This document shows positions 1 to 6,258 of a stretch of 7,785 bases of DNA, one piece after another; the first letter of the stretch is position 1; each line of letters opens with the position of its first letter. The stretch comes from Chloroflexi bacterium UBA5177 (GTDB lineage: Bacteria > Chloroflexota > UBA5177): contig DHWR01000295.1 of assembly GCA_002413265.1 (NCBI GenBank), forward strand, positions 571 through 8,355. The letters run 5' to 3'. The notes under the pieces are model-generated. The model did not search any database. It was not told the origin of the DNA and saw nothing but the letters and a program-made list of their open reading frames with translations. A program made the translations under genes and the position numbers.

Positions 1-1
1 A

Positions 2-454
2 TGGTCCCAGCTCGTCACCTACAACCCGAACGACGCCGTGTCCTACAACGGCTCCTCATGGATCGCCGTCGCGCAGAATGTGAACGTCGCGCCGTCGACC
101 AACAACCCGTTCTGGAACCAGCTGGCCGCACAGGGAGCTGCCGGGACGCAGGGCCCTCCCGGAGCGCCTGCTACTCGACTTTTTGCAGTGGTCAACTCGG
201 TCGGGGGCATATCACATTCGTCGGGAGTTCAGGGCGTAAACAGATTGAGCGTGGGCACCTACCAGATCGTGTTTAACCAGGACGTCTCGGCTTGCGCGTA
301 CGAGTCGACGCTCGGCGGACAGACAAACATCTTCGGCGTGGGTTTCGTTTCGAACACGCGAGATCCCTTGAATGGCTCTACGGTCGACGTGAAAACTTTC
401 GCCCCGGATGCTACCGCCAAGGATTTCCCCTTTCATCTCACCGTTACCTGTTAG
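2..454 (+). CDS. Secreted/surface protein with short collagen-like segment, 3' part (5' end outside window)
   Basis: The reading frame is open from the first full codon (base 2) to a TAG at 452-454, giving the last 150 residues of a longer protein. Three parts can be seen. Residues 1-41 are rich in Tyr, Asn and Trp, with W1, Y7, the NGSSW stretch at 16-20 and W38; this pattern resembles small carbohydrate-binding modules of the CBM5/12 type, a tentative comparison. Residues 45-56 hold four Gly-X-Y triplets (GAA, GTQ, GPP, GAP), which is collagen-like. Residues 60-150 form a beta-rich C-terminal domain with C98 and a terminal C150, which could form a disulphide in an exported protein. GTG at base 38 is an internal valine codon rather than the likely start, because the frame stays open and similar in composition upstream. 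The role is unknown; a cell-surface or phage-tail-like adhesin is possible. Confidence 0.7.
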   Translation, partial: WSQLVTYNPNDAVSYNGSSWIAVAQNVNVAPSTNNPFWNQLAAQGAAGTQGPPGAPATRLFAVVNSVGGISHSSGVQGVNRLSVGTYQIVFNQDVSACAYESTLGGQTNIFGVGFVSNTRDPLNGSTVDVKTFAPDATAKDFPFHLTVTC

Positions 455-469
455 GACCTTCGGGCTCGA

Positions 470-503
470 GGGCGGACAGGAACGGTCCCTGTCCGCCCTT
501 CTT
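470..503 (+). terminator. Intrinsic terminator after the collagen-like gene
   Basis: An 11-bp perfect inverted repeat (470-480 pairs with 488-498; arm GGGCGGACAGG) encloses a 7-nt loop and is followed by TTCTT. It lies 16 nt after the stop codon at 454. The stem is GC-rich and the T-tract is short and interrupted, but placement and stem strength make a Rho-independent terminator likely. Confidence 0.75.
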
Positions 504-610
504 AATTTCCCTCTGTGAGCCTCTGCTGATGCAGTCCTGCAGTAGACTGTGGCGTCCCCACTACCTCCCGCAAAGGGAAGGAAAAACAGTTCCGCTCGAC
601 GCTGCGTGCC

Positions 611-646
611 CTGTCAGAGGTCCTTCAACCGCGAAACGAGTCTAAT
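611..646 (+). promoter_or_regulatory. Candidate promoter with Pho-box-like direct repeat for the DUF47-pit genes
   Basis: TCTAAT at 641-646 matches five of six bases of the sigma70 -10 consensus and lies 38 nt before the DUF47 start. No good -35 box is seen at the usual distance. Instead CTGTCA (611-616) and CCTTCA (622-627) form an imperfect direct repeat with 11-nt periodicity, ending near 632. In PhoB-type promoters, paired 11-nt repeats containing CTGTCA replace the -35 box about 10 bp ahead of the -10. The layout fits and the downstream gene is phosphate transport, but the second half-site matches only four of six bases, so this is a hypothesis. Confidence 0.3.
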
Positions 647-683
647 CCCCCAGTTGCAGTGACTCACCCAACAGGAGACCACG

Positions 684-1296
684 ATGCCGTTTAGCCTGGT
701 GCCGCGGGAACGCCAATTCTTCACGCTCTTCCGTGAAAACGCAGCCAACTTCATGGAGGCGCTGAAGATCCTGAACGATCTTCTGAACAGCGAGCCGGGT
801 GAGTTCAGCCAGCATCACCGCCGTCTTCGCGATCTCGAGCACAAGGGTGACGAAGTCACTCACAACGTCATCAAAGAGCTGAACAGGACCTTCATCACTC
901 CGTTCGACCGCGACGACATCTATGCTCTGGCCTCCGCGGTCGACGATGTCATCGATCTGGCCGAAGAGGCCGCCGATACCATCGTGCTCGATCGCGTGGA
1001 CGCCATAACGGCGCCTGCCCGAGAAATGGGAGCCATCCTCCTCCAGATCGGGCAGGAGATGGTTCAGGCCTTCGACAAGCTCGAAGCTCGAACGGACATG
1101 ACTCAACATTGGCTGCGAGTGCACGATCTCGAGAATCAGGCTGACCGCATCACACGCGAAGCCATCGGAGAGCTGTTTCAGAACAATCAGGACCCTATCC
1201 ACGTCATTAAGTGGAAGGACGTCTACGCTCTTCTCGAGAAAACTGTTGACCGCACCGAAGATGTCGCGAATATCCTGGAGGCCGTGACGATCAAGA

Positions 1297-1304
<8 letters not shown>
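684..1304 (+). CDS. DUF47/PhoU-like regulator of phosphate transporter Pit
   Basis: This 206-residue protein has the usual DUF47 length and consists of two PhoU-like halves. Acidic metal-binding motifs of the E/DXXXD type recur symmetrically: E52-D56 and D87-D91 in the first half, E150-D154 and D189-D193 in the second. The C-terminal stretch around residues 176-206 (KWKDVYALLEKTVDRTEDV and following) is highly typical of DUF47. In the family these cytoplasmic helical proteins are encoded next to Pit transporters and are thought to modulate them; the mechanism is unsettled. The ATG at 684 has a clear ribosome binding site, AGGAG at 673-677, 6 nt upstream. Its TGA overlaps the pit start by 8 nt, so the two are translationally coupled and almost certainly co-transcribed. 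An open frame on the opposite strand across this gene is a coding shadow. Confidence 0.93.
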
Positions 1305-2307
<1,003 letters not shown>

Positions 2308-2384
2308 GGTTTGCGGCGGGATATAGTGATGCACGAAATGGTGACAAGATAATCGCGCAAACCTCCTCATCCACCCGCCCTCGC

Positions 2385-3218
2385 GTGGGGCTCGTGCTTG
2401 GCGCCGGAGGTGTTCGGGGTTGCGCCCACGCCGGTGTCATCGGAGTTCTGCGAGATGCCGGCGTGACCATCGACTACGTGGTTGGTGCGAGCGTGGGTTC
2501 GATCTTCGGCCTGGGCCTCGCCGCCGCGCTCCCGACCTCGTACATTCAGGGCGTCGTTCGCAATAACTCCGCGTTCGAAATGCTCCGCTTTTATGCGGGC
2601 CGGCTGCGCGCTGACCGCAGAAACCCGATTGCCCGGATGGTTTGGGATGCGGGTGGCGGAAAGAGCTTCGAAGATCTGCCGATAGCGTTCGCGGCCATGG
2701 CAACGGACATGGAGACCGGGAACCCCGTCGCCTTTACCCGCGGACCCATCGTCCCTGCCATAGAAGCCAGCATTGCGCTACCGTTCATCGCCAAGCCTGC
2801 CAAGATAGGCGGTCGCTACTACGTCGACGGAGGGGTCACCGATACGGCTCCGGTGCCGGTTGCCCGCAAAATGGGCGCCGATGTCGTGATCGCAGTCTGT
2901 CTCGGCTTCCAGTTCTCCGCCCCTTCGTTCGTTCGAAATCGCACCTGGACCCGCAATCTCGTGCAGAGAATGGCAGCCCCCGGCCCCGCTGGACCACGAC
3001 TGCGAGATCAGATTCGATTCGGCTGTCGTCTCTTCACCGAAACCTACGACGTACCTCCGCCCGCTTCGGACGCAGACGTCGCTATTTGGCCCGAGTTTGG
3101 AACTGTCAGACCCAACCGTATGCGGGGTGCCGAGTACTGTCTAGAGCAAGGGATCAAAGCCACCGAGGAGGCGCTGCCTCGCATTCTCGAAGCCGTGCGC
3201 GGCAACGGCACCCCTTAA
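2385..3218 (+). CDS. Patatin-like phospholipase / lipid acyl hydrolase (RssA/NTE type)
   Basis: All patatin hallmarks are present. Numbered from the GTG at 2385 they are: the glycine-rich oxyanion loop GAGGVRGCAHAG at 6-17, the nucleophile elbow GASVG with Ser36, and the DGG motif with catalytic Asp148. The catalytic dyad is therefore intact, and a Ser-Asp esterase acting on phospholipids or lysophospholipids is expected; the true substrate cannot be read from sequence. At 277 residues it is about the size of small bacterial RssA-type proteins. No signal peptide is seen. The start is uncertain: between the pit stop (2307) and 2385 there is no in-frame ATG, GTG or TTG, only CTG at 2304 overlapping the pit stop. 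GTG 2385 begins right at the first beta-strand and has no Shine-Dalgarno. The open frame continues far upstream inside pit but there reads as a shadow. It is probably the third gene of the DUF47-pit unit. Confidence 0.88.
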   Translation: MGLVLGAGGVRGCAHAGVIGVLRDAGVTIDYVVGASVGSIFGLGLAAALPTSYIQGVVRNNSAFEMLRFYAGRLRADRRNPIARMVWDAGGGKSFEDLPIAFAAMATDMETGNPVAFTRGPIVPAIEASIALPFIAKPAKIGGRYYVDGGVTDTAPVPVARKMGADVVIAVCLGFQFSAPSFVRNRTWTRNLVQRMAAPGPAGPRLRDQIRFGCRLFTETYDVPPPASDADVAIWPEFGTVRPNRMRGAEYCLEQGIKATEEALPRILEAVRGNGTP

Positions 3219-3225
3219 AGCAATA

Positions 3226-3252
3226 GTCCCTTCCCGAATGAAAGGAAGGGAC
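3226..3252. terminator. Probable bidirectional terminator between convergent genes
   Basis: A 9-bp perfect inverted repeat (3226-3234 with 3244-3252; arm GTCCCTTCC) with a 9-nt loop lies in the 51-nt gap between the patatin stop (+) and the IscA-like stop (-). Two further base pairs follow a single mismatch. No strong T-run follows on either strand, so termination may be partial; the position between convergent genes is the main support. Confidence 0.55.
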
Positions 3253-3269
3253 CATATGAGGTCAACCGG

Positions 3270-3656
3270 CTAGTGCTGATGATCTCCGTGGTCGTGGCCG
3301 TGAGCGTGCCCGTCCCCATGACCGTGGCCGCCGCACCCGCAGCCCCCACCTCCAGCCGCCTTCGGCGTGTTGATGAGGAATCCCTGCTGCATAAGGTCGT
3401 CTGAGTAGTCGACCTGAGCGTTCTCGAGCAGCGGTGCCGACGCTGGGTCTACCAGCAGTGTCACGCCGCCGACGTCGATCTTGTTGTCTTCCGTGCCCGG
3501 CTCGTCGAAGCCCATGCCGAAGTTGGCATTCCCGCAGCCGCACTGATGTGCGACGTAGACGCGAACTCCCTCCGGTAGCGTCTGGTCTTCAGTACGAAAG
3601 TTGTCGACGGCCTTGCGTAGCTCTTCCGTCGCGCGAGGAGTAATCGTAATGTTCAC
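3270..3656 (-). CDS. A-type iron-sulphur carrier (IscA/HesB family) with His-rich C-terminal tail
   Basis: This 128-residue protein has the HesB/IscA fold. The three cysteines that hold iron or an Fe-S cluster in the family (C35, C99, C101 in E. coli IscA) correspond to C39, C106 and C108, and there is one extra Cys at 41 in the CGC motif at 39-41. The GCGCGG motif sits where the family ends; after it this protein adds 18 residues (111-128) made mostly of His, Gly and Asp with eight histidines, which should bind metal (Zn, Ni, Cu or Fe). The expected role is delivering Fe-S clusters or iron to client proteins in the cytoplasm. The start is GTG, with a strong AGGAGG (3667-3672) 10 nt upstream on this strand. 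It lies 44 nt downstream of the Pro/Thr-linker membrane protein gene, with a palindrome between them. No sufB/C/D, iscS or iscU is visible nearby. Confidence 0.9.
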   Translation of the reverse strand: MNITITPRATEELRKAVDNFRTEDQTLPEGVRVYVAHQCGCGNANFGMGFDEPGTEDNKIDVGGVTLLVDPASAPLLENAQVDYSDDLMQQGFLINTPKAAGGGGCGCGGHGHGDGHAHGHDHGDHQH

Positions 3657-3669
3657 AAGTGCTTTGCCT

Positions 3670-3688
3670 CCTGAGGTCTTACCTCAGG
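3670..3688 (-). promoter_or_regulatory. Perfect palindrome overlapping the IscA-like ribosome binding site
   Basis: Two 8-bp arms, CCTGAGGT (3670-3677) and ACCTCAGG (3681-3688), are separated by 3 nt. Read on the minus strand, the promoter-proximal side of the IscA-like gene, the distal arm shares three bases with the AGGAGG Shine-Dalgarno (3667-3672). It could be a DNA operator for a dimeric repressor, or an RNA hairpin that limits ribosome access. No T-run follows on the minus strand, so it does not look like a terminator of the upstream gene. I do not recognise the half-site as IscR, Fur or DtxR. Confidence 0.5.
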
Positions 3689-3700
3689 GTATCAGGTACG

Positions 3701-4333
3701 TCAAGCAGCCTTGATACTCGTGATCACCCATATCCCCTTCGGTCCGGTCTGCACCGGCTGGGCAAGCTCCACTATGTATCGCTTGCCCTGATACTGTTCC
3801 GTCAGATCGACCGTGGGGTAGCCGTTGGCCCCCGTAAATGGAGTAGGCGTCGGCTGCGGCGCGGCCGGAGGCGCCACGATGTTTGTCGTGGGGAACCCAT
3901 AGGCCGACAAGTTCGCCTTCGCAACCGCGAATGGATCGAGGTACGGCGTATACGTCGGATTATTTTGATTGGCGCCCTGCTGGATCGTGAGAAGCTCAGC
4001 ACGCGGATGCTGAACCACGCCGAGCTTCAGTCCGGCGGGAACCGTTGTAGGCGTAGCGGTCGGTCGCGGTTGTGGTGTCCCAGTTGGCCCAGGACGTGGC
4101 GTCCCCGTCGGGCCGGTCTTAGGCGTCGCGGTGACGGGCGGCGGGGTGCTGGTGACCACGACTGGAGTGGGCGACACCGTAGGCGTGCTGGTGGCGCTCG
4201 TGCCAAACATGTTTCGGTGTCTGGCGAAATATGCTGCCCCCAGAATGATCAGAATCAGCAACACCAGCAACGCCGGCAGCAGCCACCGCGGCGTCTGGTT
4301 CGGGTCTTCGTTGATAGTGCGAACAGTACTCAC
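3701..4333 (-). CDS. Single-pass membrane protein with long Pro/Thr-rich linker and extracytoplasmic domain
   Basis: This 210-residue protein has three parts. A short cytoplasmic N-terminus (1-16) precedes one hydrophobic helix (about 17-37) followed by Arg/His residues. A low-complexity Pro/Thr linker spans about 45-99 and contains an 8-residue tandem unit (GPTGTPRP then GPTGTPQP at 74-89). The C-terminal domain (about 100-210) ends in an aromatic, beta-like stretch and contains a second short Pro/Thr run. Such linkers are common in Chloroflexota envelope proteins and are possible glycosylation or wall-spanning segments. The orientation is uncertain: the linker side carries RHRN just after the helix, but proline-threonine linkers normally face outside. 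I do not recognise the C-terminal domain. The start is GTG at 4333 with no good Shine-Dalgarno. It is followed at 44 nt by the IscA-like gene. Confidence 0.75.
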   Translation of the reverse strand: MSTVRTINEDPNQTPRWLLPALLVLLILIILGAAYFARHRNMFGTSATSTPTVSPTPVVVTSTPPPVTATPKTGPTGTPRPGPTGTPQPRPTATPTTVPAGLKLGVVQHPRAELLTIQQGANQNNPTYTPYLDPFAVAKANLSAYGFPTTNIVAPPAAPQPTPTPFTGANGYPTVDLTEQYQGKRYIVELAQPVQTGPKGIWVITSIKAA

Positions 4334-4341
4334 GGAATTCG

Positions 4342-4370
4342 ACTATGCAGGAAACATGCCGTTCTGTAGA
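4342..4370 (-). promoter_or_regulatory. Candidate promoter for the Pro/Thr-linker gene
   Basis: On the minus strand TCTACA (4370-4365) and CATAGT (4347-4342) are 17 nt apart, each matching four of six consensus bases. The -10 box ends 8 nt before the GTG start, which would give an mRNA with almost no leader; this agrees with the absence of a Shine-Dalgarno. It is suggestive only. Confidence 0.3.
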
Positions 4371-4372
4371 GT
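4367..4372 (+). promoter_or_regulatory. Candidate -10 box for a leaderless lipoprotein mRNA
   Basis: TAGAGT (TANNNT pattern) ends 6 nt before the GTG start at 4379, the spacing expected when transcription begins at the start codon. GGAGG at 4373-4377 is only 1 nt from the GTG, too close to serve as a normal ribosome binding site, and a TAG at 4367 rules out an earlier in-frame start. No convincing -35 box is seen. Confidence 0.3.
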
Positions 4373-4378
4373 GGAGGC

Positions 4379-4816
4379 GTGAGACCGGTACAACCGGCGC
4401 TTGCCGGGCTTGGCCTCCTGGCCGCGCTCCTCGCTGGCTGTGGGTCAAGTACTCCGCCCTCGCTCGTGTTGTCGTGCTCCCGGCACAAGCTTCCCTCAGG
4501 TGCGCTGAGGATCGCTGCCAGAGTGAGGAACTCCGCGCATGCCAGGCAGGACGCGCTGCTATTCGGCTCAGCTCTCTCCTACGTCACTCACGAATATCCG
4601 GCTCTGACGACACGCCAGGTCATGGTCAACACCGCCGGCAAGTCTTCCCCGTACATCGCTCTGCTCGTTCCACGCATCAAGGCAGGCGGCGTAGCGCGCA
4701 TCCTCCTGCGCTTCAAGTCGCCACCCCACTCGGCAACCCTCGGAGTCGCCATCCCTGCACACCGGCACGGCGCGACTCTTAGCGGACCTACCTGCCTCGT
4801 CGCCCGCCACCCCTAA
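4379..4816 (+). CDS. Small predicted lipoprotein of unknown function
   Basis: This 145-residue protein begins with a short hydrophobic signal segment (about residues 7-19) ending in a lipobox, L18-A19-G20-C21, so the mature protein should be lipid-anchored at C21 on the outer face of the membrane. The signal's positive charge is minimal (only R2). The rest, about 120 residues, is Ser-, Ala- and Arg-rich with alternating hydrophobic residues that suggest a small beta-sandwich; C33 and C139 near its two ends could form a disulphide. I do not recognise the family. It is divergent from the Pro/Thr-linker gene (45 nt between the starts) and converges with the DUF308 gene, the two stops being separated by only 4 nt. 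GTG is the only available start because an in-frame TAG lies 12 nt upstream. Confidence 0.72.
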   Translation: MRPVQPALAGLGLLAALLAGCGSSTPPSLVLSCSRHKLPSGALRIAARVRNSAHARQDALLFGSALSYVTHEYPALTTRQVMVNTAGKSSPYIALLVPRIKAGGVARILLRFKSPPHSATLGVAIPAHRHGATLSGPTCLVARHP

Positions 4817-4820
4817 CCGC

Positions 4821-5399
4821 CTAAATCCCCGCGGGAGCCGCCCCTTGGTGCAGGCCCCGAGCCACTCGAATCGCGTGCACCACCAGAAGAAAACCGGCCA
4901 GGATTAGGGCAAGCCCCACGACGGCGATCAAGAAGGTCCCGGTTGCCAAGGCCCAAAAAAGCAAGAACCCAAACACGATGCTGACCGCGCTTATCACCAG
5001 CACACCCCAACGCGCATTGCCGAGGTCAGGGACCGCCAGCATCAAGATCAGTCCCGCGAGGCCCACGATGATGCATCCCCATGCCACCAGGCTCGTCAGG
5101 TGCGGATCATACGCGGCCAGAGCGCCTACCACCACCATGAGAATGTGTCGAATACCTGTGTACCGGCCGTCCGTGCCTGCCCGCTGTCGCCGCCAGTCGG
5201 CAAACAGGCCGATCAGCCCGCTGATAGCCAGGTAGACTCCGATCAGCCGGATGATCAGATCTCTCGTCGAGCCAGGGTGTGCGACGATGGCCAGGCCGAT
5301 CGATACGGAAATGACTCCCTCTAACAGAACGATGGGCCAGGCAGCATCCCGGTGCCACGGGATGGTTCGTCCTGCCGCCGCCTCAAGTCTGTCCACCAC
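4821..5399 (-). CDS. DUF308/HdeD-like six-helix membrane protein
   Basis: This 192-residue, very hydrophobic protein has six predicted membrane helices at about 21-40, 48-67, 84-101, 103-124, 131-150 and 156-176. They are arranged as three helix pairs with small-residue patterns (for example LEGVISVSIGLAI, then GVYLAISGLIGL), which is the repeat seen in DUF308 proteins such as HdeD. E. coli HdeD is linked to acid resistance, but most DUF308 members have no assigned function, so none is claimed. The start is GTG 5399 with GGGAG (5410-5414 on this strand) 10 nt upstream; a second GTG follows directly. It has its own promoter-like site upstream and diverges from the DUF1326 gene. Its TAG lies 4 nt from the stop of the convergent lipoprotein gene, leaving no room for a terminator outside coding sequence. 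Confidence 0.87.
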   Translation of the reverse strand: MVDRLEAAAGRTIPWHRDAAWPIVLLEGVISVSIGLAIVAHPGSTRDLIIRLIGVYLAISGLIGLFADWRRQRAGTDGRYTGIRHILMVVVGALAAYDPHLTSLVAWGCIIVGLAGLILMLAVPDLGNARWGVLVISAVSIVFGFLLFWALATGTFLIAVVGLALILAGFLLVVHAIRVARGLHQGAAPAGI

Positions 5400-5434
5400 T
5401 GGGTCACTACTCCCTTTCGAATGATCGATAGCAC

Positions 5435-5463
5435 ATGCTAGCGCCGCCGCCCACCGCGGTCAA
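5435..5463 (-). promoter_or_regulatory. Sigma70-type promoter for the DUF308 gene
   Basis: On the minus strand TTGACC (5463-5458) and TAGCAT (5440-5435) are exactly 17 nt apart. The -35 matches five of six consensus bases and the -10 fits TANNNT. Transcription would start near 5428, giving a leader of about 30 nt that includes the GGGAG ribosome binding site. This is the best promoter match in the window. Confidence 0.6.
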
Positions 5464-5515
5464 TCCAATGCCGTCTGTGAGCACTCTACGTCTAGGCGAT
5501 ACCCTTTTCTCAGCG

Positions 5516-5533
5516 TATACTGGTACTTACCAG
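5516..5533 (+). promoter_or_regulatory. Candidate -10 box with abutting palindromic operator for DUF1326
   Basis: TATACT (5516-5521) is a near-consensus -10 box 54 nt before the DUF1326 start; no good -35 box is visible. Directly overlapping its end is the palindrome CTGGTA-CT-TACCAG (5520-5533), which would cover the transcription start. A repressor bound there would block initiation. The GTACTTAC core recalls operators of HxlR-type regulators, but no regulator gene is in the window and the resemblance is loose. Confidence 0.45.
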
Positions 5534-5575
5534 AATCCAGAGTTCGGGACTCGAATAGAGAGAGGGAGACGGTAA

Positions 5576-6199
5576 ATGGCGACATGGAAGATGACCGGTC
5601 CGTACTTCAAGAGCTGCAGCTGCGACCCTGGATGCCCCTGCGACTTTAACAGCGCGCCCACGCATCACACATGCGAAGGCATCCTCGGCATGAAAGTGGA
5701 AAGCGGAAACTTCGATGGCGTCTCCCTTGACGGCGTCAAGTGGGGCGTTGCCTACCACTGGCCTGGCCCTCTTCATGAGGGAAACGGCACGGTGAAACCA
5801 TACTTCGATCCCAGCACAAGCCAAGAGCAGCTGAATGCTCTCGGCCAGATCTTGACCGGCCAGGCGGGCGGCAGCTGGTTCGAGCTAGTGGCATCTATAG
5901 TCACCACTGTCAAGGATCCAGCCATCGTGCCAATCGAATTCGAGATCGAGGGCAAGACCGGCACAATCAAGTTCGGAAGCAACGTCGAGAATGAATTCAC
6001 AACCATCAAGAACCCGGTCACCGGTGACGAGACTGAAGTTTACATACGTGTCGCGGGCGGCATGGAGTATTCGGCCAACGGCGGCGAGGCGGAAGTCTTG
6101 CAGTCGCAGGTGCTTCGCTCTAGCGACGAGATCGCCTTCGATGTCGCTGGTTCGAACACCTGTCTTGTCGAGAATCAGACCTTCGGCAGTCATCGCTGA
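5576..6199 (+). CDS. DUF1326 cysteine-rich protein
   Basis: This 207-residue protein has the normal length for DUF1326. The family's N-terminal cysteine signature is intact: C14-S-C16, then C20-P-C22, then C33, in the context GPYFKSCSCDPGCPCDFN (residues 8-25). This cluster is a likely metal or Fe-S ligand set or redox site, but no biochemical role is established for the family. The remainder (about 40-200) is beta-rich with few cysteines (C196 near the end). There is no signal peptide or membrane helix, so it is cytoplasmic. DUF1326 genes are often adjacent or fused to DUF2182 membrane proteins; none is seen here, and the nearest membrane gene is the divergent DUF308. The ATG at 5576 is supported by GAGGGA at 5562-5567, 8 nt upstream. 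It is probably a single-gene unit under the palindrome-bearing promoter. Confidence 0.88.
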   Translation: MATWKMTGPYFKSCSCDPGCPCDFNSAPTHHTCEGILGMKVESGNFDGVSLDGVKWGVAYHWPGPLHEGNGTVKPYFDPSTSQEQLNALGQILTGQAGGSWFELVASIVTTVKDPAIVPIEFEIEGKTGTIKFGSNVENEFTTIKNPVTGDETEVYIRVAGGMEYSANGGEAEVLQSQVLRSSDEIAFDVAGSNTCLVENQTFGSHR

Positions 6200-6258
6200 T
6201 CCTGTTTCTAGCTGATCTTTAGACCGGTACCGTCCCCGCTCGTGCTAGAAGTACAGTC

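Noticed and set aside
532..549. Short inverted repeat CAGTC/GACTG upstream of the DUF47 gene.
   Set aside because: A 5-bp stem is expected by chance and has no promoter element next to it.
2329..2352. A seven-codon open frame (ATG 2329 to TAA 2350-2352) between pit and patatin, a possible leader peptide.
   Set aside because: It has no convincing Shine-Dalgarno and no regulatory hairpin downstream, and it is too short to distinguish from chance.
3290..3350. GTG-rich, repeat-like DNA near the end of the IscA-like gene.
   Set aside because: It is the coding sequence of the His/Gly tail (alternating CAC/CAT and GGC codons), not a separate DNA repeat.
6225..6232. Palindrome CGGTACCG in the gap before mtnP.
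   Set aside because: Eight bases of symmetry alone are common in GC-rich DNA and I see no -35/-10 pair that it would control.
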